A stretch of DNA of 64,000 nucleotides from Utricularia gibba (taxonomy: Eukaryota; Streptophyta; Magnoliopsida; Lamiales; Lentibulariaceae). The translations under genes were made by a program, and so were the position numbers. Under the pieces are notes generated by a model. It was not told the origin of the DNA. It ran no database searches and was given only the letters and a program-made list of their open reading frames with translations. The DNA lies in contig NEEC01000009.1 in NCBI GenBank assembly GCA_002189035.1, forward strand, positions 2,294,001 to 2,358,000. The letters are read 5' to 3'. Below, in pieces: positions 36,848 through 53,340 of the stretch (position 1 is the stretch's first letter; each line of letters opens with the position of its first letter).

Positions 36848-37291
36848 TCAAGAAATCAGATCCGCCGGAATGTCATCGAATTGAAGTCTCCGCCGGCATC
36901 GGGGAGATCCGGCGGTCTCTAATCTCAACCGTGTCCTCGCGAGTTTCTTCGGTCGCGGTGCCGGCGGGCAAGTTAGGATCGCCGGGATTTTGCAGTCGGA
37001 TCGAATCGGTGTTCCGAATCCGCCGTCTTCACAGAGAGTGCAACATGAAGAATCCGTTGAGTCGTCTTCAGAGGTATTCCGCTTTTTCTCCTGGCGACGA
37101 TGATTCTCTTCAGAGTCGGATGTGAAATGGACAGTCGATCGCGGCTCGCATTTGAATCCGTCCGCTCTTTGTTTCCCATCGGTTTTCTCGGGGAATTGCT
37201 GTACGCTGGTGTGGCTTGACATGGGTGATCCGGGTGGGCGAAAGGAGAAAGTCGCTTGATATTTCTTCCGAAGACACCCCACGCTTTTCAA
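36848..37291 (-). CDS. SIAMESE-related cyclin-dependent kinase inhibitor (SMR)
   Basis: SIM/SMR proteins bind CDK-cyclin complexes and push plant cells from division to endoreduplication. This intronless frame encodes 147 residues. The family's central motif is clear: CTLCEDGGFGTPIRSDCKIP followed by CPPAPRPKK. An acidic/Ser stretch (SEDDSTDSSCC) precedes it, and a basic tail (RCRRRLQFDDIP) follows. The protein is longer than most SMRs I know (about 80-130 residues), mainly because of the N-terminal part before the motif; translation may start at a later ATG. SMR genes are typically intronless, in agreement. The call rests on the short motif alone. Confidence 0.75.
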   Translation of the reverse strand: MKSVGCLRKKYQATFSFRPPGSPMSSHTSVQQFPEKTDGKQRADGFKCEPRSTVHFTSDSEENHRRQEKKRNTSEDDSTDSSCCTLCEDGGFGTPIRSDCKIPAILTCPPAPRPKKLARTRLRLETAGSPRCRRRLQFDDIPADLIS

Positions 37292-37871
37292 AAATTTTGT
37301 TTAGATATTTAAATTCGAGAAAGAACACGAAAAAAAAACAGGTTTTATTTCTTATAAGGTATAAAAAGCAATCTTATTTTCTAATATATTAATTACATTG
37401 TAATTATAAGATAATTAAATACACACACTTGTATTATTTCGAAATTTATACGTATTATTATTTTATTATTGAAGTCAAGATGTTTATAAAAAAAGGTGCG
37501 TTCCAACGGTGCAGTCACAGTACAATATTTCTTTCTCTTTTGTTTTCTGCATCATCTCCCTTTCCTCCCCTCAGCTTTCGCTAGCTGTCTATCCTTTGTA
37601 TTTTCGTCTTTGAACAGTTTGTTTATGTCTCTCTCTGCACGCAGATCGGTGTTTTGGCTTCCAAGAATTCTCATTCGCGTCTCCGATTAGGCGTTTTCTC
37701 GCATTTGATTGGCGATGTTGTTGCCTCATCGTGCGGCGATCGTCCATCAGCATTCTGTATACTTTTAGCGGATCCGACAATTTTTAGTCGTCCTTTTTTA
37801 TGGACTGCAGATAAATTAAATTTTGAGTTTCGGGAACTTGGGTTTGGGGCATTTTGATCTGATTGGTTGAT
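37292..37871. other. Divergent promoter region of SMR and casein kinase 1
   Basis: AT-rich from about 37320 to 37490, then a C/T-rich stretch that is probably 5' UTR of the kinase gene. No coding sequence is supported. Confidence 0.45.
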
Positions 37872-41334
<3,463 letters not shown>

Positions 41335-41755
41335 CAGGGTAGGAACTCAACAAAACTCCATGTTTAACAAATTGTAAATGTGCAACAACACTTTCCATAA
41401 GAGCTCAACAAGCTCTGAGTTCCAAATGTCTTTTCTAGAGTTCTTGTGAAGGTGGGCTCATTGAGCTCCCGATTTTTCATCTTTAGGGCATTTTCTCAAT
41501 CTTGGATTGGCCCTACAGTATGTCGAATTCGATGTTATGAATATTTGTTGATGTAAAATAGACAACTGCTGGTACATGTACCATAAAGCGTGTTTGCTAA
41601 TATAGTTGAGTGCAATGGAAGGTGTAAATCAAGTCGAGATATCAGTCTTTACACCTACTTCATGTAACAGCTCAAAATCAAAATTCCATTTGCTTGAGAA
41701 AAAAAGATCACACAGATGGGGATGTGAAATCAGCAACCATCAAAGAATGCGTTAC
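41335..41755. other. 3' flanks of casein kinase 1 and RPL14
   Basis: The two genes converge. No coding sequence is supported. Confidence 0.5.
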
Positions 41756-42692
41756 TCAAGCTGATGCTTTCTTGAGCTTAGCAAGCTGAAGCCTAACAGC
41801 TCCAGCCTTCTGCAATGTGGAAGGAGTAGAAACATGCTATCAGGACAGGAACAGAAACCGAAAACACCAATCGACAAGCACGTACAACTGTTGGCTGGTT
41901 AAAAATGTTGGCAACTTTTGCATACCTTGATCTTTGCAAGCATTAGCTTGAACCGGTCAAAATCATTCAGGGAAGCTCTCCTCTTGTGCACAATGAGCTT
42001 CCTGCCCCATGAACTGTTTTCCCACTTCCCCTTCACATCTGTGCAAATGGTGTATGTTAAATGCAATGTACAAAATCTCAACCCAGAGAAACTATATAAG
42101 AAAGCACACCAGCAGCTTCCATGGCATCGATAAGAGCCTTCTTTTTTGGAACCCTTTTTATGTCAATCTTGATGTCGGTTAGGGAAAGCCTCTTGAAGTT
42201 CATTTGGCTCCTTACCATGTCAGGAGCATCCACAAGTGCCTAATTGCATCAACCTTTTTATTACTTCATAGGAGTAATAAATAACGCGGGAAATGTTAAA
42301 GGACATTTCTTCTAGCTTAAAGAAAAAACCACAGGGGCTTTATTTTCAGGGTTCAGAGCAATATAGAACAATATTCCATAATCCATAGATGAGAAAGTAA
42401 AACCTTTTGACTTAAAACTATAATTAAAAACAAACCCATGAATAGAAGAAGAAAAGGAAATAAAACCAGCAAAGAACGAAGTATGCACCCTGTTCTGATC
42501 AATGACATCAACAATGACCACCAGCCTCCCATACTCCTTCCCGTAGTTAACGAGGGCAACGCGCCCGATCTCGACGTACCTCTTGAACGGCTGAAAATTG
42601 GAAACCAAGAGAAATTTCAACCAACGGGAACCTCGAAAAGAAGAGATCAGAAGGGTCAACAGAATCCTTCATCATTCACCCAGACCAACCAT
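41756..42692 (-). CDS. RPL14: 60S ribosomal protein L14 (eL14)
   Basis: A structural protein of the large cytosolic ribosomal subunit. Exons on the minus strand: 42690-42692, 42489-42590, 42110-42239, 41926-42038, 41756-41809; 134 codons (133 residues), the normal length. Motifs: [61 protein letters not shown] and [21 protein letters not shown]. The first exon contributes only the ATG: it is followed at once by a GT donor, and codon 2 comes from the next exon. The promoter has a telo-box and site II elements, the classic combination of plant ribosomal protein genes. The gene is divergent from the G3BP-like gene, with start codons 475 bases apart. Confidence 0.95.
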
Positions 42693-42776
42693 TGCTGCAG
42701 CAGACGAGGCGGCGAGAATTCTGAACGAGGAAGAGAAAGGGAAGGATAGGACTTCGGGCTGTACAATATTAGACTC

Positions 42777-42863
42777 TAGGGTTTCCTTTCGGTGACCCTG
42801 AAGCACTGGATTGGGCTTCATCGGCCCAAGTTCGTATTCAAGTGTTTGCACATTTGTTGGGCT
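42777..42863. promoter_or_regulatory. Telo-box plus site II elements, shared RPL14/G3BP-like promoter
   Basis: TAGGGTTT at 42777-42784 is a telo-box. TGGGCT at 42812-42817, GGCCCA at 42823-42828 and TGGGCT at 42858-42863 are site II elements. The pair telo-box/site II is known to drive ribosomal protein genes in dividing plant tissue. All lie between two divergent start codons, so both genes could use them. Confidence 0.7.
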
Positions 42864-43166
42864 TTAAGACCTAACCAACCCACTACTATGCGAGGTGCAG
42901 CGCCATGTAGGCTTTCTGAAAACATGGTGGGCCCCTAGAGGATCGCAGCCGTTGAGAAATAGATCAGTGTACGGTCATGATCGCAAGAAAATTTAAGAAT
43001 GGAGAAATTTCACAGTTTCTTAAGGGTTTTTCGGGGAACGTCACTGGAGAATGCACTGCTGCCGTCTTCGATTTTCCGCGCTGTAAGAATTGGAAGCTCT
43101 GAACTTGAAGGAGCAGCTCCGTGGATTTGCTTCTTGGTCTAGGGTTGGGCTTGTCGCGTGGCAAGA

Positions 43167-45722
43167 ATGGCCACTAAGGTTTCCGCGCATCAGGTGAGTT
43201 ACGATCTCGTGTGTGATGCTGCTTAGTCTTGGAGAAGTTATGCAGGTTCTTGCGGTCTCTTGATGGACGATTTGTCGTTTTGGGTATTCTAGGTTGGGTT
43301 GTACTTCGTTCAGCAATATTATCACGTGTTTCAGCAGCAGAGGGATTGTGTGCATCAGTTTTATAATGAATCAAGCGCTATGGTTAGAGTTGATGGTGAG
43401 ATTAGCCAGTCCTCGACTGATCTGATGGTAACGACAACGGCGTCCATTTTAAGACTAAATTTTGTTTCTTTGCCAAAGCTTTTTTGTGATAGATCTTTGG
43501 TTATTGATCCACAGCCTTATCAGCAACTACGCAACTGTGGGTTTAGCTTTGTTCCTGCGTTTTTAAAAAGGATTTTACTGATGGCTTGGATAGATTTATA
43601 CTCGAATAATCCTTAAATTAGTTATTATTTATGTGCAGAAAATTCATCAGGAACTCATGGCGTTGAATTTCATAGCAATTGAGATTAAAACTATTAACTC
43701 CCTTGACTCCTGGAATGGAGGAGTTCTGGTAGTTGTTTCTGGAGCTGTCCAGTCAAGAGATTTTGTTGGTTGGAGGAGATTTGTCCAGACCTTTTTTCTT
43801 GCCCCTCAAGGGAAAGGCTACGTTGTTCTAAATGATGTGTTTCAATTTGCTGATGAGGAGGCACAACACCATCCTTCAGCTCCACTTGCAGATGAGATTC
43901 CTGTTGTTGACTATAAGGGCACTGTTCCTACCGAGTTTTCTGCTGCAGCAGGTGGACATCGTAAGTATTTGGTTGTTCCTTTCAGTTCATGAACTCTAGA
44001 AGGTCTTTACCTTTCAGAACATTTCTCCCATCTTTCATGTTCTGGGTTGCGTTCCCGTAAGTATTAGTTTTGGGGCATTGAGTTTTAGGAAATGTTAATA
44101 GTGTCCAACCTAATGCTGTTTGTTGTGCAATAGAACCTGATTTTGCCTCAGATGAGGAAGCTGGGGAATATGGTAATTCAGATCATATTGTTGGCGAAAA
44201 TCCTGCTCAAGAGTATAGTTATGAAGATCATCTTCAAGAGGACACTGATCAAGAGCCCGATCCAGAGCTAGACCTCGAGTCTGCAGCAAAGGGATTAGGG
44301 GAAGAAAAACGCTTTGGTGATCACAATTCCTTGCATCAAAGTGCCGCTTCTCATTTTTATGAGTCTCAGCATGCGGCTGAGCAACCTTGTAGAGAACCAG
44401 AGAAGCTGTCCTATGCCTCTATAGTAAGCTATTTTTCTATGATGCACAAAATATTCCTCATCCCACCTGTGATAGTTTTTCCCTTTTCTCATTATCATTT
44501 TCCAGATGAGCATCTTCTTTATTTTGTGTATTCTCTTCAGTTACGAGCTAAAGGGAAGGCACAACCATCAAGTACATATCAGCAAACGTTTAGCCAGAGC
44601 ACATCATTTGTATCTGATTGGAACGCTACTTCAGAGATTCTGCCTCAACAGTCGAACACAAGTCTTCCAAGTTCCGAAGTTGATGTTGCAGAAGAAGTTG
44701 TTCCTTCACAGAAAGGTATAGCTTTCTACCTTCATGCTTGTCACCTATTTCTAAAAGTCAAGGCATGTTGTCCGTCACTCAGCCTCAATATTTGTGTGTG
44801 TTTCATAGGATACGGCTTTGTGTGTGGTTAAGTTCTGATTTAACCAAAATTTTGTTTATCATTACCGTCATCCCTTATCCCTAAGAAGCTGAAATGTTTG
44901 AATGTGACTGGAATGCTGTAAACGTTCCTGCTATAAAAGATCCGTTTTTTCAGGGGAATCATTATCTGTGTACGTGAGGAACCTGCCATCCTCCATAACG
45001 ACAACAGATATTTTGCAAGAGTTTGAGAACTTTGGTAAAGTCAAGCAAGATGGTATCTTCTTGAGGAATATAATGGTTTGTCTCCTCCGTAATTTCCTTT
45101 TATTTGTGCCCCAACTACATTTTCCCAAGATCTCTAATTCTGGGAATGGTACACAGGACACGGGAGTCTCCTATGCCTTTGTCGAGTTTGAAAGTATTCG
45201 AAGTGTTCATGATGCTATCAAGGTTTGTATTTTGACAAATAGAAGCCTACTCTGGTTTTAGTTTATTGATTCTGGTCCCAGCTAATCTTGCCTTTTGGGA
45301 TTAAAATTTTTCTTGTGTTTCTTCAGGCATCTCCTATTCAGTTAGCTGGAAGGAAAGTGTACATCGAGGAGAGGAGACCCAATAACAGCCTTTCTTCTCG
45401 CGGTGGAAGTATGTACCTTTTGTTTTCCTGCGTTTTAAAGTTCGGTCATTTATTCCCCGATAGTTGCCTTCCCGGAGTTGATAACGAGCTTGTTCTTTGG
45501 CAACTCAAGATGGTTTTGTTCCACACACACTCACTAATGCACACAAAATGAGACTCAAACAATTTATCATCTCCTTTCTTTCCTCTCAAATGATGGCAAT
45601 CTTGCTGTTCCAGCATCCTCCCTCATTAACATGACCCTGCTTTTTCGATATTTGTCTGGTTAGGAAATGCTGGAAGAGGCAGAGGTGGGCGCGGTGGAAG
45701 ATCCTACGGCAGATCAACTTGA
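43167..45722 (+). CDS. NTF2-domain and RRM protein (G3BP-like), 9 exons
   Basis: Plant relatives of G3BP are RNA-binding proteins linked to stress granules; that role is inferred. Exons: 43167-43193, 43293-43427, 43639-43960, 44134-44423, 44541-44715, 44954-45075, 45157-45222, 45327-45408, 45664-45722; 426 codons (425 residues), intact. The NTF2 domain (about residues 9-125) has VGLYFVQQYYHVF, LMALNFIAIEIKTINSLDSW and FFLAPQGKGYVVLNDVF. An acidic linker follows (EDHLQEDTDQEPDPELD). The RRM (about 320-395) has RNP2 VYVRNLP and RNP1-like SYAFVEFE. The tail is a short RGG-type GRGRGGRGGRSYGRST. This order, NTF2-acidic-RRM-RGG, is the G3BP plan. Confidence 0.93.
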
Positions 45723-46307
45723 AGCAACAACCCTGGCGTCAGCCACCATTGCCTTGGATATCAAGTAGCAAGTCAAGTATCAAGATTTTCTTTACAGCGG
45801 CTTGGAAACACCATTCAGCTCATGTACTCACTCCCATCGTACATGGGAGAGACTTGACTGATAATCACCTTTCTTTTCCGAGCATGAGCGCCGGGTTGTG
45901 AGTTTCAGATACTTGTTTTTAAAACTGTCTTTTTTTCCCAAGCCTTTTTTGATGGTGAAGTCTGGTAACTTCGAAAGCAGGCACTGGACGTGCTTCCCAA
46001 AGGGAATGGCTCCAGCTTGTCCAAAAAGGAAAAAAGAACTTCATCATTTGGCAAATTTAATACCAAAGAAAATTTGAAATGGAAATTTGTTGGAAAATAA
46101 TTAAAGTTTATTTTCGAATATAAAAGAAGCAGACGATTGTTGACTGCAGTGAATGTATATCAGTTTTCGAGGTTTAACGCTTTCAAGTTTCATCGACGGG
46201 CAGTGCCACTCCAGCCTTGCGGTTCCTTCTTTTTCCCGGTTTTCGGTCCCAAGGAATCCACATCGCATCGCAGTTCCCTGCAGGCGGATCCGATTCTGCA
46301 TTCCGCC
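45723..46307. other. 3' flank of G3BP-like gene and promoter of CLASP
   Basis: No coding sequence is supported. The right part, from about 46130, is probably the CLASP 5' UTR. Confidence 0.45.
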
Positions 46308-49300
46308 ATGGAAGAGGCACTGGAGCTTGCGCGTGCCAAGGACACCAAGGAGCGGATGGCCGGAGTTGAGCGTCTACATGAACTGCTCGAGGGATCTAGG
46401 AAGCCGTTGTCCTCATCGGAGGTCGATTCTCTCGTCGATGTGTGCTTGGATCTTTTGAAGGACAATAACTTCCGAGTGTCCCAAGGGGCGCTGCAGGCGC
46501 TTGCTTCGGCGTCTGTGCTCTCTGGTGAACATTTTAAGCTTCACTTTAATGCCCTTGTTCCGGCGGTAGTTGAGAGATTGGGTGATGCTAAGCAGCCGGT
46601 TCGGGATGCCGCCAGGAGGTTTTTGCTTACGCTTATGGAGGTACTGTTTTCCGCATTTGATTATGTGGTGCATTTCATTTCATCATTGCGATGAGTGAAC
46701 TTACTGGAGTGGCCTAGGTTTAGCTTTTTGAGTCTTGAATTTGTGCTCTAGGTGGAATTTGTTTTTTTTCTCCACCGACACTTTTGGCCTTTTTTGAGGG
46801 GCGGGTGTGGGGATGTTGATTTATTAACCTCCAGCGGATATCTTGCAAGCCTAGTTGTTCAGTTTTCCTCCACATTTGGGCTGCAGGTGTCTTCCCCTAC
46901 GATAATAGTTGAAAGAGCAGGATCGTACGCTTGGACACACAGAAGTTGGAGAGTCCGTGAGGAGTTTGCTCGTACTGTTACATCATCTATTGGATTGTTT
47001 GCGTCTACAGAACTACCACTTCAACGAGCTATTCTTCCGCCTGTATGTTGATTTTGTCTGTCATTCTGATGAATTTGGAGAATGCATAATACCATATTCA
47101 ATTTTGCCGCCAGTTTAAGGCCTCATGCGTTTTTATCCTGAATCAGATTTTGCATATGCTTACTGATCCAAATCCTGCTGTGAGGGATGCAGCAACCTCG
47201 TGTATTGAGGTTAGAGAAATCCATGACAGATTTTCTGCCCATACCTTGCATTTCTCCTATGTTTTGAATGATCATTATATACCGCCGGTTATTAAAAACA
47301 AAACTATTTAGAGGAACATTGGTACAGCATTAGGGAGAGAAAATTCAAGCAGATATTTTGAGATATTTGGGTATAGAAGGGGCAATGTTTTAGTACAACC
47401 AAAAAACCTTGCTGGACGTTGAGAATTAGAAGGATAGGGTGAGGGAGTGTAATTTATCTGAGAGAAAAGAAATCGAACGTGACAAAATTGGATAGCCCGA
47501 AGGATTATGGTATTTGATTTAAATTGGTACGAGATTATTAGTAATTTAGGTGGTAATATCAGATGTTATTAATGGTTCTGGTTGACTGGCTGTAGAATTT
47601 CTTTATCATTTGCCATTTTTTGTTGGCACTTGCTACTTGCTGTCAGTATTCATTCTCCGTTATTTTTTATATCCTCTAGGAGATGTTCTCTCAGGCTGGT
47701 CCTCAGTTTCTTGAAGAACTGACTCGACATAACATAAGCATGCCACTGGTAATATTAGTGCATTCAGTTCAATTCCTGGAGGTTTCTTTTATCTTCTGCT
47801 CTTTTTTTGCATTTTGATAATGTTGGTTATTTTCCCCCCCTACTACAGTTAAAAGATATTAATTCAAGGTTAGAGAAAATCGAACCAAAAGTTCAATCTT
47901 CCAGTGTGATGTCGGTTAATCATTCATCTAGTGAGGCAAAACCTGCTCTTGTGAACCCCAAGAAGAGTAGCCCCAAGCCTAAGAGCAATGCACGAGAGGT
48001 TGCACTCCTTGCTGGTTAGTCCACATTTAGATATTATATCTGTTGGTGGAATTAGCATTTGCATTTTAACTTAGCTCCTTTTCTATGAGCAGCAGAGGGA
48101 GATATCACAGAAAAACCAATTGAACCAGTTAAGGTATACTCAGAGAAAGAGCTTACAAGAGAGTTTGAGAAGATTGCTTCCACTCTTATACCTGAAAAAG
48201 ATTGGCCAATACGCATTGCCGCCATGCAAAGAGTTGAAGGCCTTGTTGTTGGAGGTCTGTTGTGTAGTCATAAAGGATTTTTGGTGCAATGATTTTATGA
48301 AGTGGGTATATGTATTACCTACGTTAAAATGGTTTTTTTGGTGCTGTAGCTCAACTATTTCTTATAAATTTTGTGAACAGGAAAGAAAATTTCTGAAATA
48401 TTTCTTGTCTTCTAGGTGCCACCGATTACCCCAGTTTTAGAGGACTTCTAAAACAGCTTGTTGGTCCCTTGAGTACACAGCTATCTGATCGACGTTCTAG
48501 CATTGTTAAACAGGTTTGAAAAAAGAGATGCAATTGTCTTTTCATTTGAATATGTAGGAAGGCAAAAATGTTACCACGTAAAAAAAAAAAAAAAAATCTC
48601 AAGGGTCAACTAAAATGCAATCATCATGATTTTAAGTATTCATCATGTAATCATTTCACTTCTACAAGGCATGCCATTTGCTGTGCTTCTTATCAAAAGA
48701 TCTATTGGGGACTTTGAGGCATGTGCCGAAATGTTTATTCCGGTGAGAACAATTTTTTTTCGTATTTGCATGACTTGCTTTTATTATGTATTAACTTGAA
48801 AGGTATTTCCTGTCAACGTAGGTTCTTTTCAAGCTTGTTGTGATAACAGTTCTTGTGATTGCAGAATCCGCTGATAACTGCATAAAGACGGTAACATTTT
48901 TTTTCCTGTTTCAAGAGATTATTTTTTCTTCATCACACAAGTCCTCATTTATATTCCACATTTAGATGCTACGAAACTGCAAGGTCTCCCGTGCACTTCC
49001 TAAGATTGTTGATTGTGCGAAGAATGATCGTAATGCAGTGCTTCGTGCTAGGTACCATTCGTCTCTGAATTGCATTGTCCCTAGTTTTGTAAAATGTTAT
49101 CTTGTTGCTCCATGGAAAGCCCTTTTTTTTTTTAATTTTTTGTGGTGCTATGCTCCAGGTGTTGTGAGTATGCACTTCTAATCCTTGAATATTGGGCTGA
49201 TGCACCAGAAATACAACGTTCACCTGACCTTTATGAAGACCTTATTGGATGCTGTGTGGCAGATGCAATGAGCGAGGTATAAAAATTGTTTCCTAGATTT

Positions 49301-52300
49301 TCCTGTTGTAATCTTTTGGATGCCTTGTGGTATTTACTCTTCTGTATGTTCCATGAAACATATTCTCTTCGTCTTTTTACCTGTTCTATCATCAGTACTG
49401 GTACCAATCCCGCATTTTGCAATTGAATGTGACAGGTGCGTTCTATTGCAAGAACTTGTTACAGGATGTTCGCAAAAACATGGCCTGATCGCTCTCGGCG
49501 TTTGTTTTCATCCTTCGATCATGTTGTTCAAAGGGTATTGCATGCATATTGAATGCTTAATTCCCCTTTGTATACTAATGGGCTAACAGACTCTTTTTAG
49601 GTGATAAATGATGAGGATGGAGGAATGCACAGAAGGCATACGTCCCCTTCCATACGTGAAAGAGTTTCAAATCCATCTTTTACTTCTCATGTTCCTGGTT
49701 ATGGAACTTCTGCAATAGTAGCAATGGATAGGACTTCTAGTATGAGTTCAGGAACACCTCTGACCACCGGGCATCTACTTTCACAAGCAAAATCTTCTGT
49801 AAAGGGCACAGAACGCAGTTTGGAAAGCGTTCTGCAATCTAGCAAACAAAAGGTTTCAGCAATAGAAAGTATGCTTAGAGGTTTGAATGTGTCAGAGAAA
49901 AATAGTTCCTCCAGTTTGGATTTAGGTACTTGCAAGCATATTGACTTGCTCGTGCATCCTAAATATATCGAATCTCATGTGAATAGCATTTATATATTGC
50001 ACTTTCCTTTGTGCAGGGGTTGATCCTCCCTCTGCTCGTGATCCACCACTTCCCCTGGCAGTTCCAGCTTCAAACAGCATGACAAACTTCCGTTTTGATC
50101 CAGTTTCTGGTACTTCAAAAGACAGCAGTCGAAATGGCAGCTTAGTTCTATCTGAAATAATGGCACAAATACATGCTTCCAAAGAGTCTGGTATTCTCCC
50201 TTCCCAGAATACTATGGGAAGTAATCTTTTATCAGTGCATTCTTCTTTCTCCAGTCGAAGAGTTCCTGAACAATTACGAGGTATGGGGTTAGGTGAAGAA
50301 AATGCTGATTTTAGGGAAATGCGGCGATATGCAAACACTCATATGGAGAGACAAATCATGGACACATCCGTCAAAGATGGTAACTCTAGGGATGTACCAA
50401 ATTTCCAGCGCCCTCTTCTAAGAAAAAATGTGGTAGGACGGATGTCAGCTCCAAGGAGGAGCTTTGATGAAAGTCAGCTTCCACTGGGAGATTTATCTAG
50501 TAATCCAGATGCTCCTGCTTCTCTTAATGAGGCTTTAAATGAGGGTCTCAGTTCTAGGTCAGATTGGAATGCTCGGGTAGCTGTATTTGACTATATTCAT
50601 TCCTTGCTTCAGGAAGGTACAAGAGGGGTTCAAGAAATAATACAGAGTTTTGAGAAGGTCATGAAACTATTTTTCCGGCATTTGGATGATCCACATCACA
50701 AGGTTGCTCAAGCAGCCTTGTCGACACTCTCGGATCTTATTCCAGTGTGTAGAAAGCCATTTGAAAGTTACATGGAGAGAACTCTCCCTCATGTATTTTC
50801 TCGACTAATCGACCCAAAGGAATCAGTAAGGCACCCTTGTTCAACCACATTGGAAGTTGTAGGTAAGACATATGCAGCAGATTCTCTTCTGCCAGCTTTG
50901 TTACGATCACTAGATGAACAGCGGTCTCCCAAAGCCAAATTGGCTGTGATTGAATTTGCTATTGGATCCTTCAACAAGCATGTACCAAGTTCTGAAGGTT
51001 CTACAAATGTCGGCATCCTTAAGCTATGGCTTGCGAAATTAAACCCACTTGTGCACGATAAGAATATAAAGTTGAAAGAAGCTGCTGCAACATGCATAAT
51101 ATCAGTATACACCCGTTTTGATTCTGTTGCTGTATTGAATTATATACTTAGCTTATCAATTGAAGAACAGAACACATTGAGGCGAGTTCTCAAGCAGTAT
51201 ACTCCTCGGATTGAAGTTGATTTGATGAACTTTCTTCAAAACAAGAGACGTGGCAAGTCTACCTATGATCCTTCTGATTCAATTGGAACCCAGTCAGATG
51301 ATGGTTGCATTGGGTCTTCAAAGAAGGGCCCTTCTATTGGAAGGTATTCATCTGGTGTTATTGATGTGGACGGTGCTAGAAAGTGGAGCTCTCCTCAGGA
51401 TGAACCCCTGTATGGCTCAGCCGGAACATTAAAATCTGATGATGGTCGCCAGGGTCTACAATTTCAAGTAGTGGATGCTCACTTAAGCTTGGATGCTCTC
51501 AAGTCTAGTTATGATTGTCTAAAATATGTACCTTGCGCGCCTGGTATTACCGATGGAACTTGGGAAAGAGACCAGCCAAGCAACGAGTTGTCTTCAACAC
51601 CGGAATTGGATATCAGTGTGTTGGTTGGGTCTGATCACCTGCAGAAGTCTAGCGAACTTGGAGATGAAAAGGAGCACTCAACTGAAGTAGTCCTGAATTA
51701 TTCTGAACTTTCGGGTTTTAAACTGAATGCAACTGCAGAAACAGAGCCAAGTATTCCCCAGATTCTGCATTTGGTCAGTACTACCATAAATGCTCTTCTT
51801 TCGAGAAATCATCTCGTATTTTTGTTTGGGGGATGCAGTTTTTTCTTTAATTATTTGTGTATCCATCTTTTTTGTATTCATCCTCTTTTAAAGATATGCA
51901 ATGGTGATGACGGAAGTGTGATGGAAAACAAGCGCGGTGCACTTCAGAGATTGATTAATGTATCTACATCTGGTGATCACTCTGTCTGGAAAAAGGTTCA
52001 AGTTACCTATGCTTTTCCTTTTTGCAAATTCATGCGCTTCTTTTCTCCTTTAGGATGCACAGCAGTGGTCACTACATTTTCCTTTACTTATTTAGTGTGT
52101 AACTGTAAGAGGATTAAATGCGTGATGGTTGATAACTGGCATGTGTGCTTCAGTATTTCAATCAGATATTGACGGCTGTGCTTGAAGTGTTGGATGATAC
52201 TGAGTCATCAATCCGTGAGCTAGCCCTTGCACTGATCCTGGAAATGTTGAAGAATCAGGTTCTTATATATAGATATGATATGATGTTATCGTTAAGGAAG

Positions 52301-53340
52301 TTTTATACCGTATTGATGGATATGTGCCTTTTTTGAAATTATCCAGAAGAATTTCATGGAGGATACATTTGAGATTGTCATTGAGAAGTTGCTTCACGTG
52401 ACCAAGGATAGTGTTCTAAAGGTAAGTAGCAACTCCTGAATCTCAATGGCCTCTTCCAAGATTTTTTTTTTTCTATTTGTTTCTGCCATTGAATTCAGGT
52501 TGCAAATGATTCCGAACATTGCTTGACTGCAATTCTGTCACAGTACGACCCATTTAGATGTCTAAGTGTAAGTAAAATATTGAAATATAATCATGTCCAG
52601 ATGTGAGTAATCTTGGTTTTTCTGCTTGGCTCAGTCTTTCCTAAATATTTTACTCATGCAATGATTTAGGTTATCGTCCCATTGCTTGTGGCTGAAGATG
52701 AGAAAACACTGGTGACATGCATCAACTGTTTGACTAAGGTATCCTTTTATTGACAGTGGATTTTAAATAAACAACAACTACATCTGGATATTATTGAGTA
52801 TAATAATGCACTTCTCTGTTGCATACAGTTGGTTGGCAGGCTCTCTCAAGAGGAACTGATGACTCAGCTGCCCTCATTCTTGCCTGCACTTTTTGACGCA
52901 TTTGGGAATCAGAGTGCAGATGTTCGCAAGGTATCAAACGGTTACCAGTTTCTTTTGAGAAAGTAATGCATAATAAAACTCCTGAGTTGATGAAGTGAAA
53001 TCTTGATTCTGAAGCTGAACCTTTGAAGAGTTACTGATATTAGCTGCTATTGTTTTCCCTCTTCAGTATTATCATTCATACGACGAGTCTGATATTTTTG
53101 CTTATGATTTGGGTGCCGTCTACTTACGATTAACCACTGTCCTAATTTGTCCTGATACTTGTATTTTCCTTTTTGCTACAGACTGTTGTCTTCTGCCTGG
53201 TTGACATTTACATTAAGCTCGGAAAAGCATTTTTGCCGTACTTGGAGGGCCTTAGCAGCACTCAGCTACGGCTGGTTACAATATATGCGAACAGGATATC
53301 TCAAGCTAGAAATGCTGTGCCACTCGATGCCAACCAATGA
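46308..53340 (+). CDS. CLASP: CLASP microtubule-associated protein, 21 exons, one apparent 1-base deletion
   Basis: CLASP stabilises microtubule plus ends and guides them round cell edges in plants. Exons: 46308-46640, 46887-47042, 47147-47209, 47680-47748, 47849-48014, 48093-48254, 48416-48513, 48669-48742, 48822-48890, 48966-49051, 49159-49276, 49436-49534, 49601-49925, 50017-51773, 51894-51995, 52154-52258, 52347-52421, 52499-52567, 52670-52738, 52829-52930, 53182-53340. About 1418 residues with the break corrected, near the known plant length. N-terminal TOG domain (MEEALELARAKDTKERM), second TOG (PEKDWPIRIAAMQRVEGL), Ser-rich linker, third (SDWNARVAVFDYIHSLLQ), and the C-terminal HEAT domain ending TIYANRISQARNAVPLDANQ. 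Exon 8 needs one more G at 48707-48710 to read LLGDFEACAEMFIP. Exon 6 may use either of two tandem acceptors. Confidence 0.93.
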
